Shown here: piece after piece, positions 1 through 13,173 of the stretch | Position numbering within the stretch: the stretch's first letter is position 1 | Layout of the letters: each line of letters begins with the position of its first letter | Assembly (NCBI RefSeq): GCF_023065955.2 | Contig: NW_026623019.1 | Span: forward strand, 18,852,350-18,916,349 | Length of the DNA: 64,000 bases | Direction: 5' to 3' | Source: Ursus arctos | Taxonomy: Eukaryota; Chordata; Mammalia; Carnivora; Ursidae | Translations under genes and position numbers: made by a program | Notes under the pieces: model-generated | Databases searched by the model: none | Told to the model about the DNA's origin: nothing | Seen by the model: only the letters and a program-made list of their open reading frames with translations

Positions 1-3000
1 TTTTTAATCTATCTTGGGTATTAGAATAGTCTTTTGCTAGTTTGTTCAGGATCCAGTCCTCTTCTTCAACCTAAGCCTCACACTTGATTGATGCCCTGCC
101 CTCCTGTTCCACCAAGGGCAGGCTGGGCATCGTGGACATGTCTCAGGCCCAGGCGATGAGGGTGTTCTCTCACAACCCCTCCTTCCTACTGAGCCTGCTA
201 CTCTGTACCAGTTCCCTTCCTTGACTGTCTTCAGTAAGGCTGTTGTCCCTGTCTTGGTTGCCATGGCTTCTCTCTCTCTCCCTGACCAGCCAAACTTTCC
301 TCCATTGAAAGGGGTCCAATTTCTGGATCAACCCTAAAGCTAATTACTCATTCTTTGAAGGGCCCGTGCAGACCTCCTACTGCACAGCCCCTCAAATGGC
401 TTTGCGACTTCAGACTGACTTCCTCATGTCCCTCAGAACTCTGCAAATGGCCTATTCTGCACCTTTTTGCTGCTGGGGTTCCCTTGCTCAGCAGGCAGCC
501 CACTGGGGGTATGGTGGCGTGGGGGGAGGGGATGGAATTCATACCAACCTGCAAGCCTGACCTCCTTCAGGCTGGACCTGTAGGAAATGCTGTGTTGCTA
601 TGCAGGCTGCCTTACCAGTACCCTTCTCAATGTTCCACCATCTTTCTCCTGACTCTCCTTGTTCTAGAATCATTAGGGGCTCCACTGGTTCATTAACTTG
701 GCAGTTTTCAAGCAAGAAGCAATCACCAGTTCCCAACTCAGGGGAAGAGAAAGACAGTTCAGACCACTGGAAATATTTATGGAGAGGTGAGGAATGACCC
801 TCTTTCCAAGTGCCCCCTCCCACCCGCAAGAACCACCCTCTCTCCTCAGGCCTCCTCTTATAGCAAGGACAGATGGGAAGGGGGAGTTGTGATGATGAAG
901 ACTGTTTCTCTCAAATAAACCCTCTCTGGAAGCACTTGGGAGATTTCTGGTCCAGAGAGTCTGAAGGTTCTATCGGATGCTTAATACAATTTCCAAAAAT
1001 TAGGAGAAGTCTAATGAGAAAGAAGTCCATCCTGTTATATAAGTGCCTGGGAGTAAATGCTTAAATTAACTAGAAACATAAGAGTAAGAAATTAAATTCA
1101 AATCTGAAAACTTTTAGCGTTAGTCGAACTGACGTTTTCTTTTGCCTCAGGCTCCCATATGGCTCAACATGGCACTGGTTAAGGGATGCATTTTATTGTA
1201 TTAGGAAATAATAAAATGAAGAGATGGGGGTGCTCTAGGCCCAAATGTCAGCTCATCTGTTCTCTGGTACAAGTGGGAGAGGAATCGAAAGCACGGGCTG
1301 AAGTGAAAGAGAAAACACTTTGAAGTACTTATCTAAAGAAGCAGGGTTATTCAATGTCAGACGCCGGGGGTTGCTGGGGGAAGTTCGTGGGCAGTTGATG
1401 AATATCTAGAATTTTCTCATCTCCCCCATCTTGTCCATAATTCCCCCATCTCTGCCATTTGTTTCTACCTGGTCTAGAACTCACCTGATTTAAGACCAAA
1501 GCAATCAGTTCTTGTCTCCTACCCTGGACATGTATATTTCTGGAGTGATTCTATTATCTGTGTCTGAGCAGATTACATACACAATAAATGTTCAACTCTG
1601 ATGTGTTTTTATTAAAAAGAAGTAAAAGGAAAGAGGTGAATTTACCAGAACATAGGAATTTGGAAGATGGGTCTCCATGCAGCTGGCTCTCAAACCTCAC
1701 TGAGTGTGCAGAGCTGGGCAGCTGGATACTGGACACTGGGCCTGTCCCTGTCCTCTGTTGCTAGAGCGCTGCTAGAAAAACCTGGAAACAAAAAGGAAGC
1801 CACTTCTTCCCTTTTCCTGCCTCCCAGTCTCCCTCTTTTACTTCCATTGGCAGAAGCCAGCTGACAAGTGCATCTGGGGAAGATAGTTTGTAGACCCGGC
1901 TTAAAGCATCATTGAGCACAGCAAAGTATAGAAGAGTAAGCTTGGAGCTGAAAGGCAATAGTTTAAGAAGTAGACCATGGGAAGGAAAGGAGGGCACAGT
2001 AGGTACGAAGGGAGGGAAAACGCAGGGAAAAAAGCAAAAAGATCAGGCCAAGTTCTTTCCCCTGTGTGGCTAAAGCATGTGGTTCTGGGGGAGAGGGAAG
2101 AGCATATACAGTGTTATAAGATTAGGAAGAGAGCCTGAGTTCACGTTGTAGAGAGTCCCCCATGCCATATAAAAGAGTTTGCATTACTGGAGAATCCTAG
2201 ACAATTTTTTGCTAACAAATAGCATGCTCGGGCCCTGTGTAAGTGGGATAAACATGTGTACTTACTGGCTGTCACCTCTGGACGTGCCATCCAATGTGTC
2301 CTGACAAATGGTTTCTCCAGCTGCATTCCCTTTTGCCCTCAGAACTTCACGATAGGCCATGATGGTTGGATGGGGAGTGGGGGCTGATGGCCTGTGCTGT
2401 CCGTGTATTCCTCACATGAGGGGCCCTGGGGCGGAAGGGCAGGTAAGGAGTGGTCAGAGCATCACAGAGGAGCTCCAGGCTTAGTCCTCGGGGAGAAAGG
2501 AGTAGAAGGACAGAGAACTGGGCAGTTTGCTGAAGGATTCTGGGATATTTCATTGGAAGGGTTAAAGTAGATCATGTCAGGGAAAATCGCAGCACGAAAC
2601 ATTGTATTAGTACTGTCATCTCTATGATAGAGGTTACTCAAAAGCAAACACAACAAAAACAAAGGCTTTTTAAGGACATGCATCCCATGTATCTTCAAAT
2701 CCCCAGAACTTCTGTTCTTATAGAAAAATAATAAATGACTCTGAGCAGTATCAATTCATTTATTCCTTGTGTCCATGGTCAGTCATTTAGAACATGTGTA
2801 TATAAATATGTATATATGTGTGAACTCATGCGCTGACCTTGCAGAAATAACATGCTTTCATTTTAAAGGGAGTATTTCTGTATGTGTAAATATTTTTCTT
2901 CCCTCTCTGCTTGTGTAAGTGTTAAGTGTCACTGTTTCTTTTCCTGTCGTGTATATACACATGCAAAAAGACTGCAAACTGCAAATCCTTCAGCTAGGGT

Positions 3001-4110
3001 CATTGGACTTACCGGTCATTGGACTTGCCGGGAACTTTGTGTTTTCACTCAGTGAAATTGCCTCTACCCTCGAATGAGAAAATTTTCCACTAGGAGAACA
3101 GGTGCAGAAGGAAAAATATGTTAAAGTGCACTTTTCTGGATGGGATTTTTTTTTTTTTATCCCAGTTAACTAGGGTCGGAGGCATTTTTGTCAGTGGACC
3201 TAAAATAATTAATCGGAGAAACTGCATCCTCTAATTAACTCGAGGAACATCAACGTGATGGGCCAGCCACTCAGGGAAATAAGATGGCAAGATGTTGCCT
3301 CTTCGCTAGTGCGGGAGAGAGAACTGTGGAGTCAGAAAGGGAAGAATCATCTGTCCTGCTGGAGGGTCTGCACCATTTATCATGCTGACTGGGCTGTCAT
3401 ATCAGTGGGAGGACCCTAGAGAGCCCTGACCGTGAGATTGAAGGTTGGTGCCAATTTACAGCAACACAAATGCATTGAACAGGAAAGAGATAGCTCCTAA
3501 TCTCTTCAATTTTCTTACATTACCCTGAAGGCCAGAGAATTAAATGAAACAGTAGCTGATGACAACTTTAGAGGGTCCTGAATGCATGACAGGAAAAGTA
3601 TTAAAATAGCTCAATAGTTTTATTGTATGTGTGTGTTAATCTTGCCCCTGAAAGAGGAACAAGGGTAGAAAAATGCTGCCTTTGGGTATACCTGTTCCTC
3701 AGTGAGAAAATGATACACTAACTCTGTTTGCCTGTCAGATTCTTATGCAGGGCACAATAGAAAAAAAATGGACAAGAAACAGAGGGGAGACTGAACCTGA
3801 AGATAACCCAGCCACACACATTATCTGGATAATAGGACTCACAATTTGTTGGCGTGTCTTTAATGACTTACAGTGAATCCATTAGCCTGTGCCTGCCAGC
3901 AGGGTATGTCAGGAGAATATCTTTTAAAAAATTAAAATTAACCCCTGGTCACATTGGGCAAAACAGTCTCTGGTGAAGTACGGGTTTTACGTAGATATGT
4001 GGTTAGTTTGGATAGAATTAAAACAACCAAGCCATTTCAGGGCCATGTTTCACAGAAACTGAGCAAGTATGCAGCCAAACAGTCTCTTCTAGGCAGGCCT
4101 TTCCAGAACC
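1..4110. other. Apparently unique non-coding DNA
   Basis: I see no repeat family I recognise and no believable coding frame here. The open frames are short, overlap on both strands and have no start context or splice pattern that stands out. The only structural feature is a 16-bp tandem duplication near 3.0 kb. It could be intronic or intergenic, or hold regulatory sites that cannot be seen without comparison to other genomes. Confidence 0.5.
2998..3029. repeat. 16-bp tandem duplication
   Basis: GGTCATTGGACTTACC is followed immediately by GGTCATTGGACTTGCC, one mismatch in 16. A two-copy duplication of this kind fits replication slippage or short-patch repair. Confidence 0.85.
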
Positions 4111-4255
4111 ATGTCCCATTTTCCAATTTATGAAATTGTTGTTGAAGGCCTACTAAGTTCCGGGAACTGAATCAGGTCCTAGAAATGCCAAATTTCATAT
4201 GTTCTTGTTTTTGTCCTTACGGGTAATTTATTAAGAAGCAGTGAAATAAGAGACA
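4110..4255 (-). repeat. Degraded L2 3' fragment (minus)
   Basis: The string 'ttgttgttgaaggcctactaagttccgggaactgaatcagg' resembles the reverse complement of the L2 tail (attcaacaaatatttattgagcacctactatg...ccaggcactgttctagg). It is very diverged, so the family call rests on order of words rather than identity. Confidence 0.35.
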
Positions 4256-4261
4256 ATTAAG

Positions 4262-4440
4262 AGCTTCAGCTTGGGGGTCAAATAACCTGTTTCAAATCAT
4301 GTTAGAGACACATGAGCAGTGCAAATTTGGGCAAGTCATCCTTACTAAGCTTGCATCCTCTTCTGAAAAACTGGGGGTGATAAAGTGTCAGTCCCATAGA
4401 GTAAGTGTGAGGAAGCATATAGTAAGCATTCAACAAATAC
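4262..4440 (+). repeat. MIR SINE, old
   Basis: Order matches MIR: a tRNA-like head ending 'ttcaaatc', then 'gggcaagtcat', 'cttctgaaaaactggggg' (from 'catctgtaaaatgggg') and a tail 'agtaagcattcaacaaatac'. MIRs are mammal-wide and long inactive. This copy carries many substitutions. Confidence 0.75.
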
Positions 4441-4984
4441 TCACTTTTATGGGCTGTAATCTAATGTGTAAAGAATTATGGGAACAGATGAGGAAGCATT
4501 TAATTCTGCAGGACAAGGAAAGCTGAAATAAGGAGGTTTAATATCTGAGCTATGTTTTAAAATATGAATAAATTTTGCCTGCTAGAAGTGATGATTTTAA
4601 GAGTGTGAATACATCAGTTCAACTCCACTAACTCAGGCAAGTAGTTCTTTTCCCTTGGTTAGAGCATAGAGACCAGAGGTCAAAATCAGAGTAAAAATTA
4701 GAGCTTCTGTGCCTAATGTAGAAATGTTACATCACACAAAGAGAAAATTATTATTCTGTGACCTCGGGTCATACCCTCAAGTCCTACTTAACAGACATCG
4801 ATGATCAGTGGGCTGTTTGAGAATTAATAGGGTAGTTTAAGCCCATGGAGAGTTTAGGATTATCAAAAATAGCCGAAGATCGCAAGTATTATCTTTCTAT
4901 AATACTTGGAAGTTACCAAATTAATAAATCAGGAGACACTTTATTCTGTTTTTCTTTAAAACTAAGATCAGAGGAAAATTTCAA

Positions 4985-5110
4985 GTTGAAACACATACCA
5001 CTCAATTATCCAACAAATATTTCTTGGATAGCTATTATGCACCAGGAGCTATGCCAAGCCCTGAGAATACAAAATAAAAACAACATAATCCAAGATCTAG
5101 AATTTTCATT
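4985..5110 (-). repeat. L2 3' fragment (minus)
   Basis: 'tatccaacaaatatttcttggatagctattatgcaccaggagctatgccaagccctgagaatac' is recognisable as the reverse-complement L2 tail. A frame of 89 codons runs through it but is only the repeat read by chance. Confidence 0.6.
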
Positions 5111-5469
5111 TTAGAAGGAAAAGTTTATAGATTTGAATTAGTGCAAGTTGATAATATGTAAATTTATGGTACAACCAAGATCCATTGCATTTTATAAATA
5201 CCCAGGAAAAAAAAAATAGGCTAACTTTCTAACAATGCATACAAACAATGAAAGGAATTGATCAAGGAAATAACTGATATATTTAATAATACAAGAATAA
5301 CAAACTTCATTGAGTTACCAAAAAGGGATCGTAAATAAAAATACAATACAAATACAGAAAAATTTTAAAGGGTTAATACCTATTATCATCTCTTCATATT
5401 GGTGATATACACTTTCATATTGATGAGATCCTGCTAGAGGCAAGAGACAGAAAACACCAAAAGCTTGAA

Positions 5470-5940
5470 AAATACTGTATGGAAAAGGTCAACCTCACTA
5501 GTAATCAAATAAATGCAAATTAAAATGAAGTAATATTTTTGTCTATCAAATTAGCAAAAGAAAATAAAGGATAATTTCATATACTGATGAGGATGTGGTG
5601 AGACAGATGTTTTCATGCACTGCCGGTTGTCAGTAAATTGTAATGACCTTTCTAAAAAGTAATTTTGCAATACATATTGAGAATCTTACGATCCTTGAGA
5701 AGGACACTAGTCCTTGATACTACAATTTTACTATTAAGATGTATCACAAGAAATTGTTGAGAAATTTGGGCAGTGATTTATGTACAAGAAATCCCAATTT
5801 TTATACTAGTTTAAAAAATAAACTAAAATGACAATAAAGTAGATATTCCAACAGAAAAATAGTTCAGTAAATTCTGGTATACTCTTAGGCTGAGATACAG
5901 TACACCCTTTGAAAATGCTGTTTTAAAAAGGTAAATATTA
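5470..5940 (+). repeat. Old L1/HAL1 3' end
   Basis: Carries in order the diverged words of an L1/HAL1 3' region: 'caacctcactagtaatcaaataaatgcaaatt', 'atactgatgaggatgtggtgag', 'catgcactgccgg', 'gcagtgatttatg', 'aaaatagttcagtaaattctggtatac'. The sequence seems to continue briefly beyond the SINE that follows. No usable frame remains. Confidence 0.6.
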
Positions 5941-6132
5941 GGGGTGCCTGGGTGGCTCAGTTGGTTAAGTGTCTGCCTTTGGCTCAGGCCTTGATCCCAG
6001 GGTCCTGGGATCGAGCCCCATGTCCAGCTCTCTGCTCAGTGGGGAGTCTGGTTCTCCTTCCCTCTCTGTCCCTCACCCTGCTTGGGCTCGCTCTCTCTCT
6101 CTCTCTCAAATAAATAAAATCTTCAAAAAAAT
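5941..6132 (+). repeat. CAN-SINE (tRNA-Lys type)
   Basis: Full-length copy: head GGGGTGCCTGGGTGGCTCAG, body 'gatcccagggtcctgggatcgagcccc', CT-rich stretch, then AATAAAATCTTC and an A-rich tail. It lies in an old L1 3' end. Related words (TTTTAAAAAGGT before, TTTTAAAAGGT after) sit near both ends, but the duplication does not abut cleanly. Confidence 0.93.
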
Positions 6133-6239
6133 AGATAATTTTAAAAGGTGTCATGATATAATATTTTAGAGGAGAAAGACAAGTAAATAGAGATTTAATC
6201 AGGAAACTAAGTCAGGAAAAAGAGTGTTTCTACTGTTCA

Positions 6240-7660
6240 GAGTTATATTGAAAATCAAAAATAATCTAAAAGAGTATTTTTACTAATTAATAAGAGTTTA
6301 GTAAGATTCTTGGATATGAAATCAATATACAAATACCAAAGCATTTTCATTTTCAGATAATAAATATGTAGACAAGGTAATTTCAAAAGAGATGTCATTT
6401 TCAATAATAATAAGTAATAATATACAGAGGAATAAATCTTATAAACTATGTGTAAGAACGTTGAGGAGAAAATTAAATTATAAAATGTATAACGAATACA
6501 TTAAAGAGAAACTAAAAGGTAATGATAGACCTGGTTTGTAAGATTTATTATTGTAGGGATGTCAGCACTCCCCAAACTGACTTATTCATTCAGTGAAATT
6601 TGAGTTAAAATCCCAATGGGAAATTAACAAACCAACTCAAAAGTTTATATGGACAAGAATAACAAGGACACCTTGAAGTAGAAAAAGACCTGGCTTGGAA
6701 GATCAGTGGGAAAGATTCTTGATAAATAGTCATAGGGTAGTTGGATATCTAATAACATAATATGGAATTAAATCTATACCTCATTCCATATATAGGAATT
6801 AATGTCAAATGGATAAGAACAAAATGTGAAGAGCAAAACTTTAATCTTTTAGGAAAAAACCTATAGGAGAATCCTATCAGGCCAGGAAAAGATTCCTTGA
6901 ATAAGACATATGAAAGCACAAGCCATAGTAGAAAATAAAAATCTGATTAATTCATCTACATTAAATCGAAAAATTGCTGTTCATCAGAAGACACTATTTT
7001 TATTTTTTTTAAGATTTTGTTTATTTGTTTGACAGAGCACAAGCAGGGGAGGCAGCAGGCAGAGGGAGAGGGAGAAGCAGACTCCCGGCTGAGCAAGGAG
7101 CCCGAGGTGGGGCTCAATCCCAGGACCCTGGGATCATGACCTGAGCCAAAGGCAGACACTTAACCGACTGAGCCACTCAATGCCCCATAAGAAGACACCA
7201 TTTTAAAAAGAAAATCCACAGCCCAGGAAAAGATGTTTGCAACACATATAGTTGGCAAAGAATTAATTTCTAGAATCTCTAAAGAACTCCTAAAATGTAA
7301 TAAGAAAAAACAAAAACAACCCTTTATAGAAAAAAAATTGGCTAAAGGGATAGGAATACGCAGTTCATAGAGCAGGTAACAGGGAATGGCCACCGGTGTA
7401 TGAAAAGATGCGCACCCTCAGAAGTAGTCACGGAAATGCAAATCGATTAGATATCAATTTACAGAGACTCAGGCAAAGATTTCAAAGACCGATGATATCA
7501 AATTTTGGTGAGGATGTAGAGCCATAGAAACTTAGTAGTGGGGATGTAAATTGGTACAGTTAAAAATGTGATTTAAATCAATAATAGAATTGACATTTTA
7601 AAAAGAAGAGAAACTGCTGAAAGAGGGCAAAACATAGATAATGACCAAAACAAGGAAGTG
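6240..7660 (+). repeat. Old L1 ORF2 C-terminal relic
   Basis: Reads as decayed L1 ORF2 coding sequence on the plus strand: 'cttggatatgaaatcaatatacaaat' near the start, then 'ccaggaaaagatgtttgcaacacatatagttggcaaag', 'ggaaatgcaaatcgattagatatcaa' and 'ttttggtgaggatgtagagcc ... ggatgtaaattggtacag'. Frames are destroyed by stops and indels. A SINE (7001-7189) splits it cleanly. Confidence 0.7.
7001..7189 (-). repeat. CAN-SINE (minus), in old L1
   Basis: Begins with T-rich tail and AAGATTTTGTTTATTTG, ends with the reversed head. Flanked by AGAAGACACTATTTT (6986-7000) and AGAAGACACCATTTT (7190-7204), a 15-bp TSD with one mismatch. The L1 reading resumes after it, so it is younger than that L1. Confidence 0.94.
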
Positions 7661-8740
7661 TGACTGCCAGAAGGGCAATCATGGCAGAAATAATAAATTA
7701 TTTCTGTTCAACTCATAATCCACATCTTGGACAGGAGCAAACACTTTCTTAATTCATTCCCTTACAATTTTTAAAATAGAATTTTTTGAGGATTTTTTTC
7801 TCCTGTGATTTTTTATCTCCAGCTTTATAATGATCATGGTAGTGGACACCTGTTGCTTTACCTGTCCCAAGATTCCTTTGAGAAATGCACCTCCTCCTTT
7901 AGGACACATTAATTCCCCTGCTCAGGCGTTCTGGGCTGCCATTATTTTAACAACCTCTACTTCACTAACAACAGAGATTGGTCAGGGACTCGGAACCTCA
8001 TATCAGAGATAATGAGTCTCAGTCCTTCTATAGAAGGCTAGAAGACATAAGTCTCATAGTTATTAGTGGCTATGTTTCCACTGATATAGAAGAATCTAGA
8101 CTGAGAGAATAAAGTTTGTACATATGAAGAAGCAGAGATGAAAAAAGGAGATAGATATTTTTGAGAGAATATGACTCCCTATAATGAAGCCTAGGTAACC
8201 TTGCCCTTCTTACAGTTTTATTATGTGAACTAATATATTCCTATTTTGGCCTAAGCTAGTCTCAATTAAGTTTCTTTCTTGAAGTCCAAAAATTCCTAAC
8301 AACAGCTAATTTGAATTTAAAATCTATGTACCCAAATTTAGCATATGTTTAAAATTATATAATGAGAATGAATAAAGGCACTTGTTGCAATGAGACAAAA
8401 TCAAAATTGATACAGTCGCATTTATATTTTTAAAATGTAGTATTTATTTTAGGTTATTTTCACATTTATGATAAAATGAAATAAATTACAGTGAGCATTT
8501 CTTAGAGACATTTGATGCCAGTCATACAAACCAGCTATTTTTGTAATATTGCTTCTAGTATGTGCTTTTCAAATTGTCTACATTTTTTAGCGTTGGTGAT
8601 ACAAATAGCTATCCATCATTTCAAAATATTGGTTTATATCATATACTCTTTCAATATTATAAATATTGTCACTAACTTAAAGTTGAAGTTAGTTTGAATT
8701 TCTGTAGCAATGAAATTACAAAATTAAAGAAGAAGAATCA
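7660..8740. other. Unassigned AT-rich DNA
   Basis: No feature I can support. Short open frames here (such as a 60-codon plus frame from 7830) show no domain or exon signature. Confidence 0.4.
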
Positions 8741-9300
8741 AAATTAAAATCCAGGTGGCATACTAGAAAAATATATTTGCATTACACAGTTTTAACAAAG
8801 AATATATCTGAAAAAAATATATTTTAAAACCTACAAATCAATAATCAATAGGTAGAAAAATCATCATGAATTTGAACAAGTACAAGAGCATTCAATTCAT
8901 AGAAAAAAAACACAAAAACTTTTTAAATACATGAAAATATGTTTAATCTCATTAGGAGTCGTATCTATTGGCTTAGTTCCTTCAAAGTCAATTTGGCAAG
9001 TATCTGTTTATTTCTTGCATGTTCTCTGACCTGTAATTCCTTGATATTCCTTAAGAAATTTTCACAAAAAAATGGGAAAAAATGTACAAAGGTGCTTCTT
9101 GCAGCACTGTTAATTGATAGCAAAAAAGAAGATGTAAAGTAACTATCAATTAAGTATTAAATTATGCTACATATATTCTATAGACTACTATTCAAAAATT
9201 GGAAAGCATAATTTGTTCACTCTGTACTGAAATGGAATATTCTCCAAGACATACAGTTATGTGAAAAATACATCTAACAGAACAATTATTACAATATTAT
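8740..9300 (+). repeat. Old L1/HAL1 3' fragment
   Basis: 'cctacaaatcaataatcaataggtagaaaaatca', 'atgaaaatatgtttaatctcattagg', 'aggtgcttcttgcagcactgttaattgatagc' and 'tactattcaaaaattggaaag' are diverged versions of the L1/HAL1 3' region in plus orientation. Confidence 0.55.
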
Positions 9301-10129
9301 TCAACTATTTCAACTTCATGATAGTTTATCTGGGTATAGAATTCTAAGTTGATATTCCTTTTTTTCAGTACTTTGAGAAATATAAATTCATTGACTTCTG
9401 ATATGTAGTTAATGTGAAGTCCTCTACATGTCTATCTGTACTTTGTAGGTCTCCTATCAATACTGCATTAATTCTAAATATCTACATGGCTAGGTGTCTA
9501 CATAGATTTACTGTTATTTATCTAGTTCAGCACTTAGTATATACTAACTTCCAATCTGAGAACTCATCTTTCTTCAATAATTGAAAATTCTCAATCATTT
9601 CTTTTGGAATATTGTTGTACTTCCACTCCTTATTCTCTATTTCTAGAACTCTCATTACAAATATATGGAGCCTCTTGTCCCATTCTCCATTTCAATTAAA
9701 TTCTCTTTTATATTTTTTATTCTTTTACATCTCTACAATTTGTTCTGGATGTTTTCTTCATTTTTGTATAGCAATCCATTAACTCTTTCTTTGATTTCAA
9801 GTCTATTATTATTCCCACCTGTTGATTTTTGTAATTTAAATGACTGTATTTCTTATATCTGTAATTTCCAATATATTTTTCCAATTCTGGAATAATAGTA
9901 TTTCATTTTATTCTGGTTTATGGGTTATTATCATTTTTATCTTTTTCAGAATCTTAAACTTACAGATTTTAAAGTCTCTATCAAATTGCTCTATTATTTA
10001 GATTTTTTATTGTGTATATTCTTCCCATTGTTGCATTTATTAGTGTTTTTGTTAGGGTTACTTTTCCTCATGCATTTGGAATTTTATTTTTATGAATAAT
10101 TTTCAATGAATATTATCTCTTATCCCTCC
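9300..10129. other. AT-rich DNA, repeat-like but unassigned
   Basis: Strongly T-rich on the plus strand (for example 9665-9895, a 76-codon frame full of F, L, I and S). It probably derives from an old retroelement read backwards, but I cannot name the family. Not coding. Confidence 0.4.
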
Positions 10130-10144
10130 TTGTCTGGTAGTTTT

Positions 10145-10347
10145 GGGGGTTTTTTTGGTTTTGTTTTTTATTGTGCTATGATATGTTAGTCACCATACAG
10201 TACATCATTAGTTTTTGATGTAGTGTTCCATGATTCATTGTTTGTGTATAACACCCAGTGCACCATGCCATACGTGCCCTCCTTAATACCCATCACCAGG
10301 CTAGCCCATCCCCCCACCCCCTTCCCCTCTAAAACCCTTAGTTTGTT
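10145..10347 (-). mobile_element. Very short young L1 tail insertion
   Basis: About 200 bp of a carnivoran L1 3' UTR in minus orientation: a T-rich tail complement, then 'caccatacagtacatcattagtttttgatgtagtg' and 'ccctccttaatacccatcaccaggctagccca'. The ends abut a perfect 15-bp TSD, TTGTCTGGTAGTTTT, at 10130-10144 and 10348-10362. It is a severely 5'-truncated retrotransposition product with no coding part. Confidence 0.9.
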
Positions 10348-10362
10348 TTGTCTGGTAGTTTT

Positions 10363-12888
10363 AAAGATGCCTCTACCTTTCCCCCTAGAGCCCCCAGTGT
10401 ATAATTTGTGTCTTACATTGGCTTTCTAGGAGTTCTGTTCTGTATTGAGAATACAGAAAATCCAGTCATCGAGCCAACAGGCTGCTTAGCACAGTTCCTC
10501 ATTATGTCATCACTTGGCTCCCTCTGACCACATTTGTTTTGTAACTAGATAAAAGTTGCATCCCTGGGAAGCAGTCACAGCTTTTATCATTCTTTTTTTA
10601 CCGGTTTTGTGCTTGAGGACCCACTTTTTGACTCCAGCCAAATGGGAAGGATACTTTTTAATCTACCTGCCCTGCAGTGGTTTAATCTGCAGCCATTTCC
10701 ATCTGTGCGGGATTCCACAACCCAATAATCTGTAGCTTTAGCCACCATACGTTCCTGCCACATTTCTTTTCCACTAGATTTCCATCCCTGCTTGATCATT
10801 TTTTTAACTGAAGGTGAGTGAGCACTTAAAGCAGAAACTCACAATAACACTTTTACCAGATCTGTGAAAAGAATTTGTCCACTAAGAATAAAAAATATTA
10901 CATTACCCTTTGAGATGATGAATGGACAGGATGTAGGGGAAATATTTATGGCACTTTGACTCATGAGAGGTACTAAAAAAAGTTGCATCAGAGAGAGCAA
11001 CTCTGATCTAACTAAACGAAAAAAAGTGATTAATATTAATAAACACAATTAATATGTGAAAGTTGCCAGAATTCTGCCAGCAAAAGCAATCGATGTATAC
11101 ATCATGACTAACCTGAGTTTACAAAGAAATTATACACTGATTAAAAGTACTGAGTAAAGTACATATTTCAAAATAAATTTTTCTTGTTTTGTAAATTGAC
11201 TCTTTAGTGTAATATAAATTGAGAATTATTATTTGTAGAACATACTTAAAGTGTTATGTTTTGGTGTGAACAGGGAGTAGCTAAAATCTGAAAGCATTTT
11301 CATAGATGCAGTTTACACAGTACCGATTCTAACTATTACACTACTCAAAATAGTGGCACCTTAGCCAACTTAATGAAAAGTACTTCATTGGCCTGGTAAA
11401 TCTTGCTTAAATCTTGAAAATCCTAATTAAGAATTACTTTATCTTAAAACAATAATAAGAATAGTTGATCAGCTTCATTTTAGTAAATGTTAATCATAAA
11501 TGTTGCCTACAGCAAACGTAACTTCCTTAACATCAAAAAAATGAGTTTTTCCCAAAGACGTTGTGTTACCAATTTTATCCAAACCCAATCTCCTTTCCTA
11601 AGAAGAAATCTACCTTTCTCTAGCCTTGTGATGTTGTGTTTGAAGGACATTTTATGAAGAGCACGTCATATTATCCTTTGAGGCTATTAGTCTATCAGGT
11701 ATTCAACCTGGATTAAACAGCCCTGAACCCTCATCTTAATTTCTTCCCTTACATTCAGATACGTCCCACACCATTTAAGAGACAGCTTTCAATGCTGCTG
11801 CTGCTGCTACTGGTGGTTTTAGTTCAGCTGTTTCAGTTTGATGGCAGCACACTAAATTAACTCTGAATGGAGACAGTAAAATTAATTCTCACTCTACCCC
11901 TCAGCCATCTCCAACTATAGCAAGCACTGGCATTTGGAATAAAAAAATTTTTTTCTTTCCCACAAAAATCTAAGTGCCCAGCAGTGCAGAATTATAAAAT
12001 GAAACCTGAAGAATGCCTTCCCTGTCGAGACAAAATTATGTCCATTTCTCCTGTATGATTCTGTTTTACTGCAATTTGCTACCCCACTTCTTGCATCCAT
12101 TTATCGGATTTAAAAACTTTTCTCCAGTATTCCTTGAGAGAACTTAATATGAATACGTTTTACCGGGGTAGGATGATTGAGAATTTACAGATGGGGATAC
12201 TGCTTTCAATTTTCAAGCTTCCCGCCAACCTGGGCTGCAACTTCTGGGAGTGACTTCACCTTTCAAGAGAAAGGAGCCTAATGTTCTGCTTGCTTTACAC
12301 TCCTGCTCTGCCAGTGGGTTCATTTGAGTCAGGGCTACTCAGCTTTCCTTTATGAAAAGTGAGTTCTAATTTGCATAAACCTTTCAATACCAAAGGTGGG
12401 GGGGAGGAAGTTAAAGGGAGTGAGGCTGAATAAGAACAATGAGTGTTTAAGTCCATGAAGGAAATATGAGAAGACAGGGCCAGTAGGAAATTCTTGCTTA
12501 GGGTTCAAGGACATGTTGCTCTTCTATTTCAGTCATGAATCCATAGTCTAGAAGGCTGCTTGAATTTTGGGGGAATGGTGGAAGAGTAGCTTTTTTTCCC
12601 ATTTCTTATCTTCATAAATATCTTCATCGCTGCTTTATTTCTACTTTTCCTATATCCTCTCATGGCATTTTATCTGTCTTCATCCTAAACAAATAACCCA
12701 TTATGTGGTTAGTATGGTCAGAGCTACTAGCTCTACTGGCTAATGCTTTCCACAAATGCAAGGACGCAGACTGAATTTACAATAATCGCTAGACCTTTTC
12801 ACTATGTAAATAAGAACATGATTATGCTATATACATTTACTGCGATTTCACACTTGAAAAGTATAAATTATGACATTTTTAAGGCTGA
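10363..12888. other. No recognised features
   Basis: Unassigned DNA. The only small features are a (CTG)5 run near 11.79 kb and AT-rich stretches. Open frames are short and on both strands. Confidence 0.4.
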
Positions 12889-12966
12889 TCAAAATGTTCA
12901 AAGGGAGCTTACATTCTAAATGGAAGATGTATTCTGACTCTTAACTTTTTGTCTTACAACAATCAG

Positions 12967-13173
12967 CTGCAATCTATTGCAAGAGAGGAATCAGTTGCTC
13001 CCCACTTCTTGACCCACGGCTGGCTGGTTCAGCAGGAAGATTCAGGTGCAATCATTTTTGTTCCAACAGAGTCCTATAAGCAGGTTTTGAGACACAGCCT
13101 AAGATTACCTATTTACACTTGTCATATCATGGTAAATGTCATGCACATTTTCAAAAATGACCGTATCATTCAG
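12967..13173 (+). other. Candidate exon-like open stretch
   Basis: I do not recognise a protein. The plus frame is open from 12889 to 13254 (about 122 codons). Inside it, an acceptor-like 'ttttgtcttacaacaatcag' ends at 12966 and a donor-like CAG|GTGACA falls at 13173/13174, giving a 207-nt in-phase block of 69 codons. An alternative donor AAAG|GTAACT is at 13195/13196. The translation has mixed hydrophobic and charged composition (for example HFLTHGWLVQQEDSG) and no known motif. In AT-rich DNA of this length a frame of this size is expected a few times by chance, so this is only a candidate. Confidence 0.2.
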
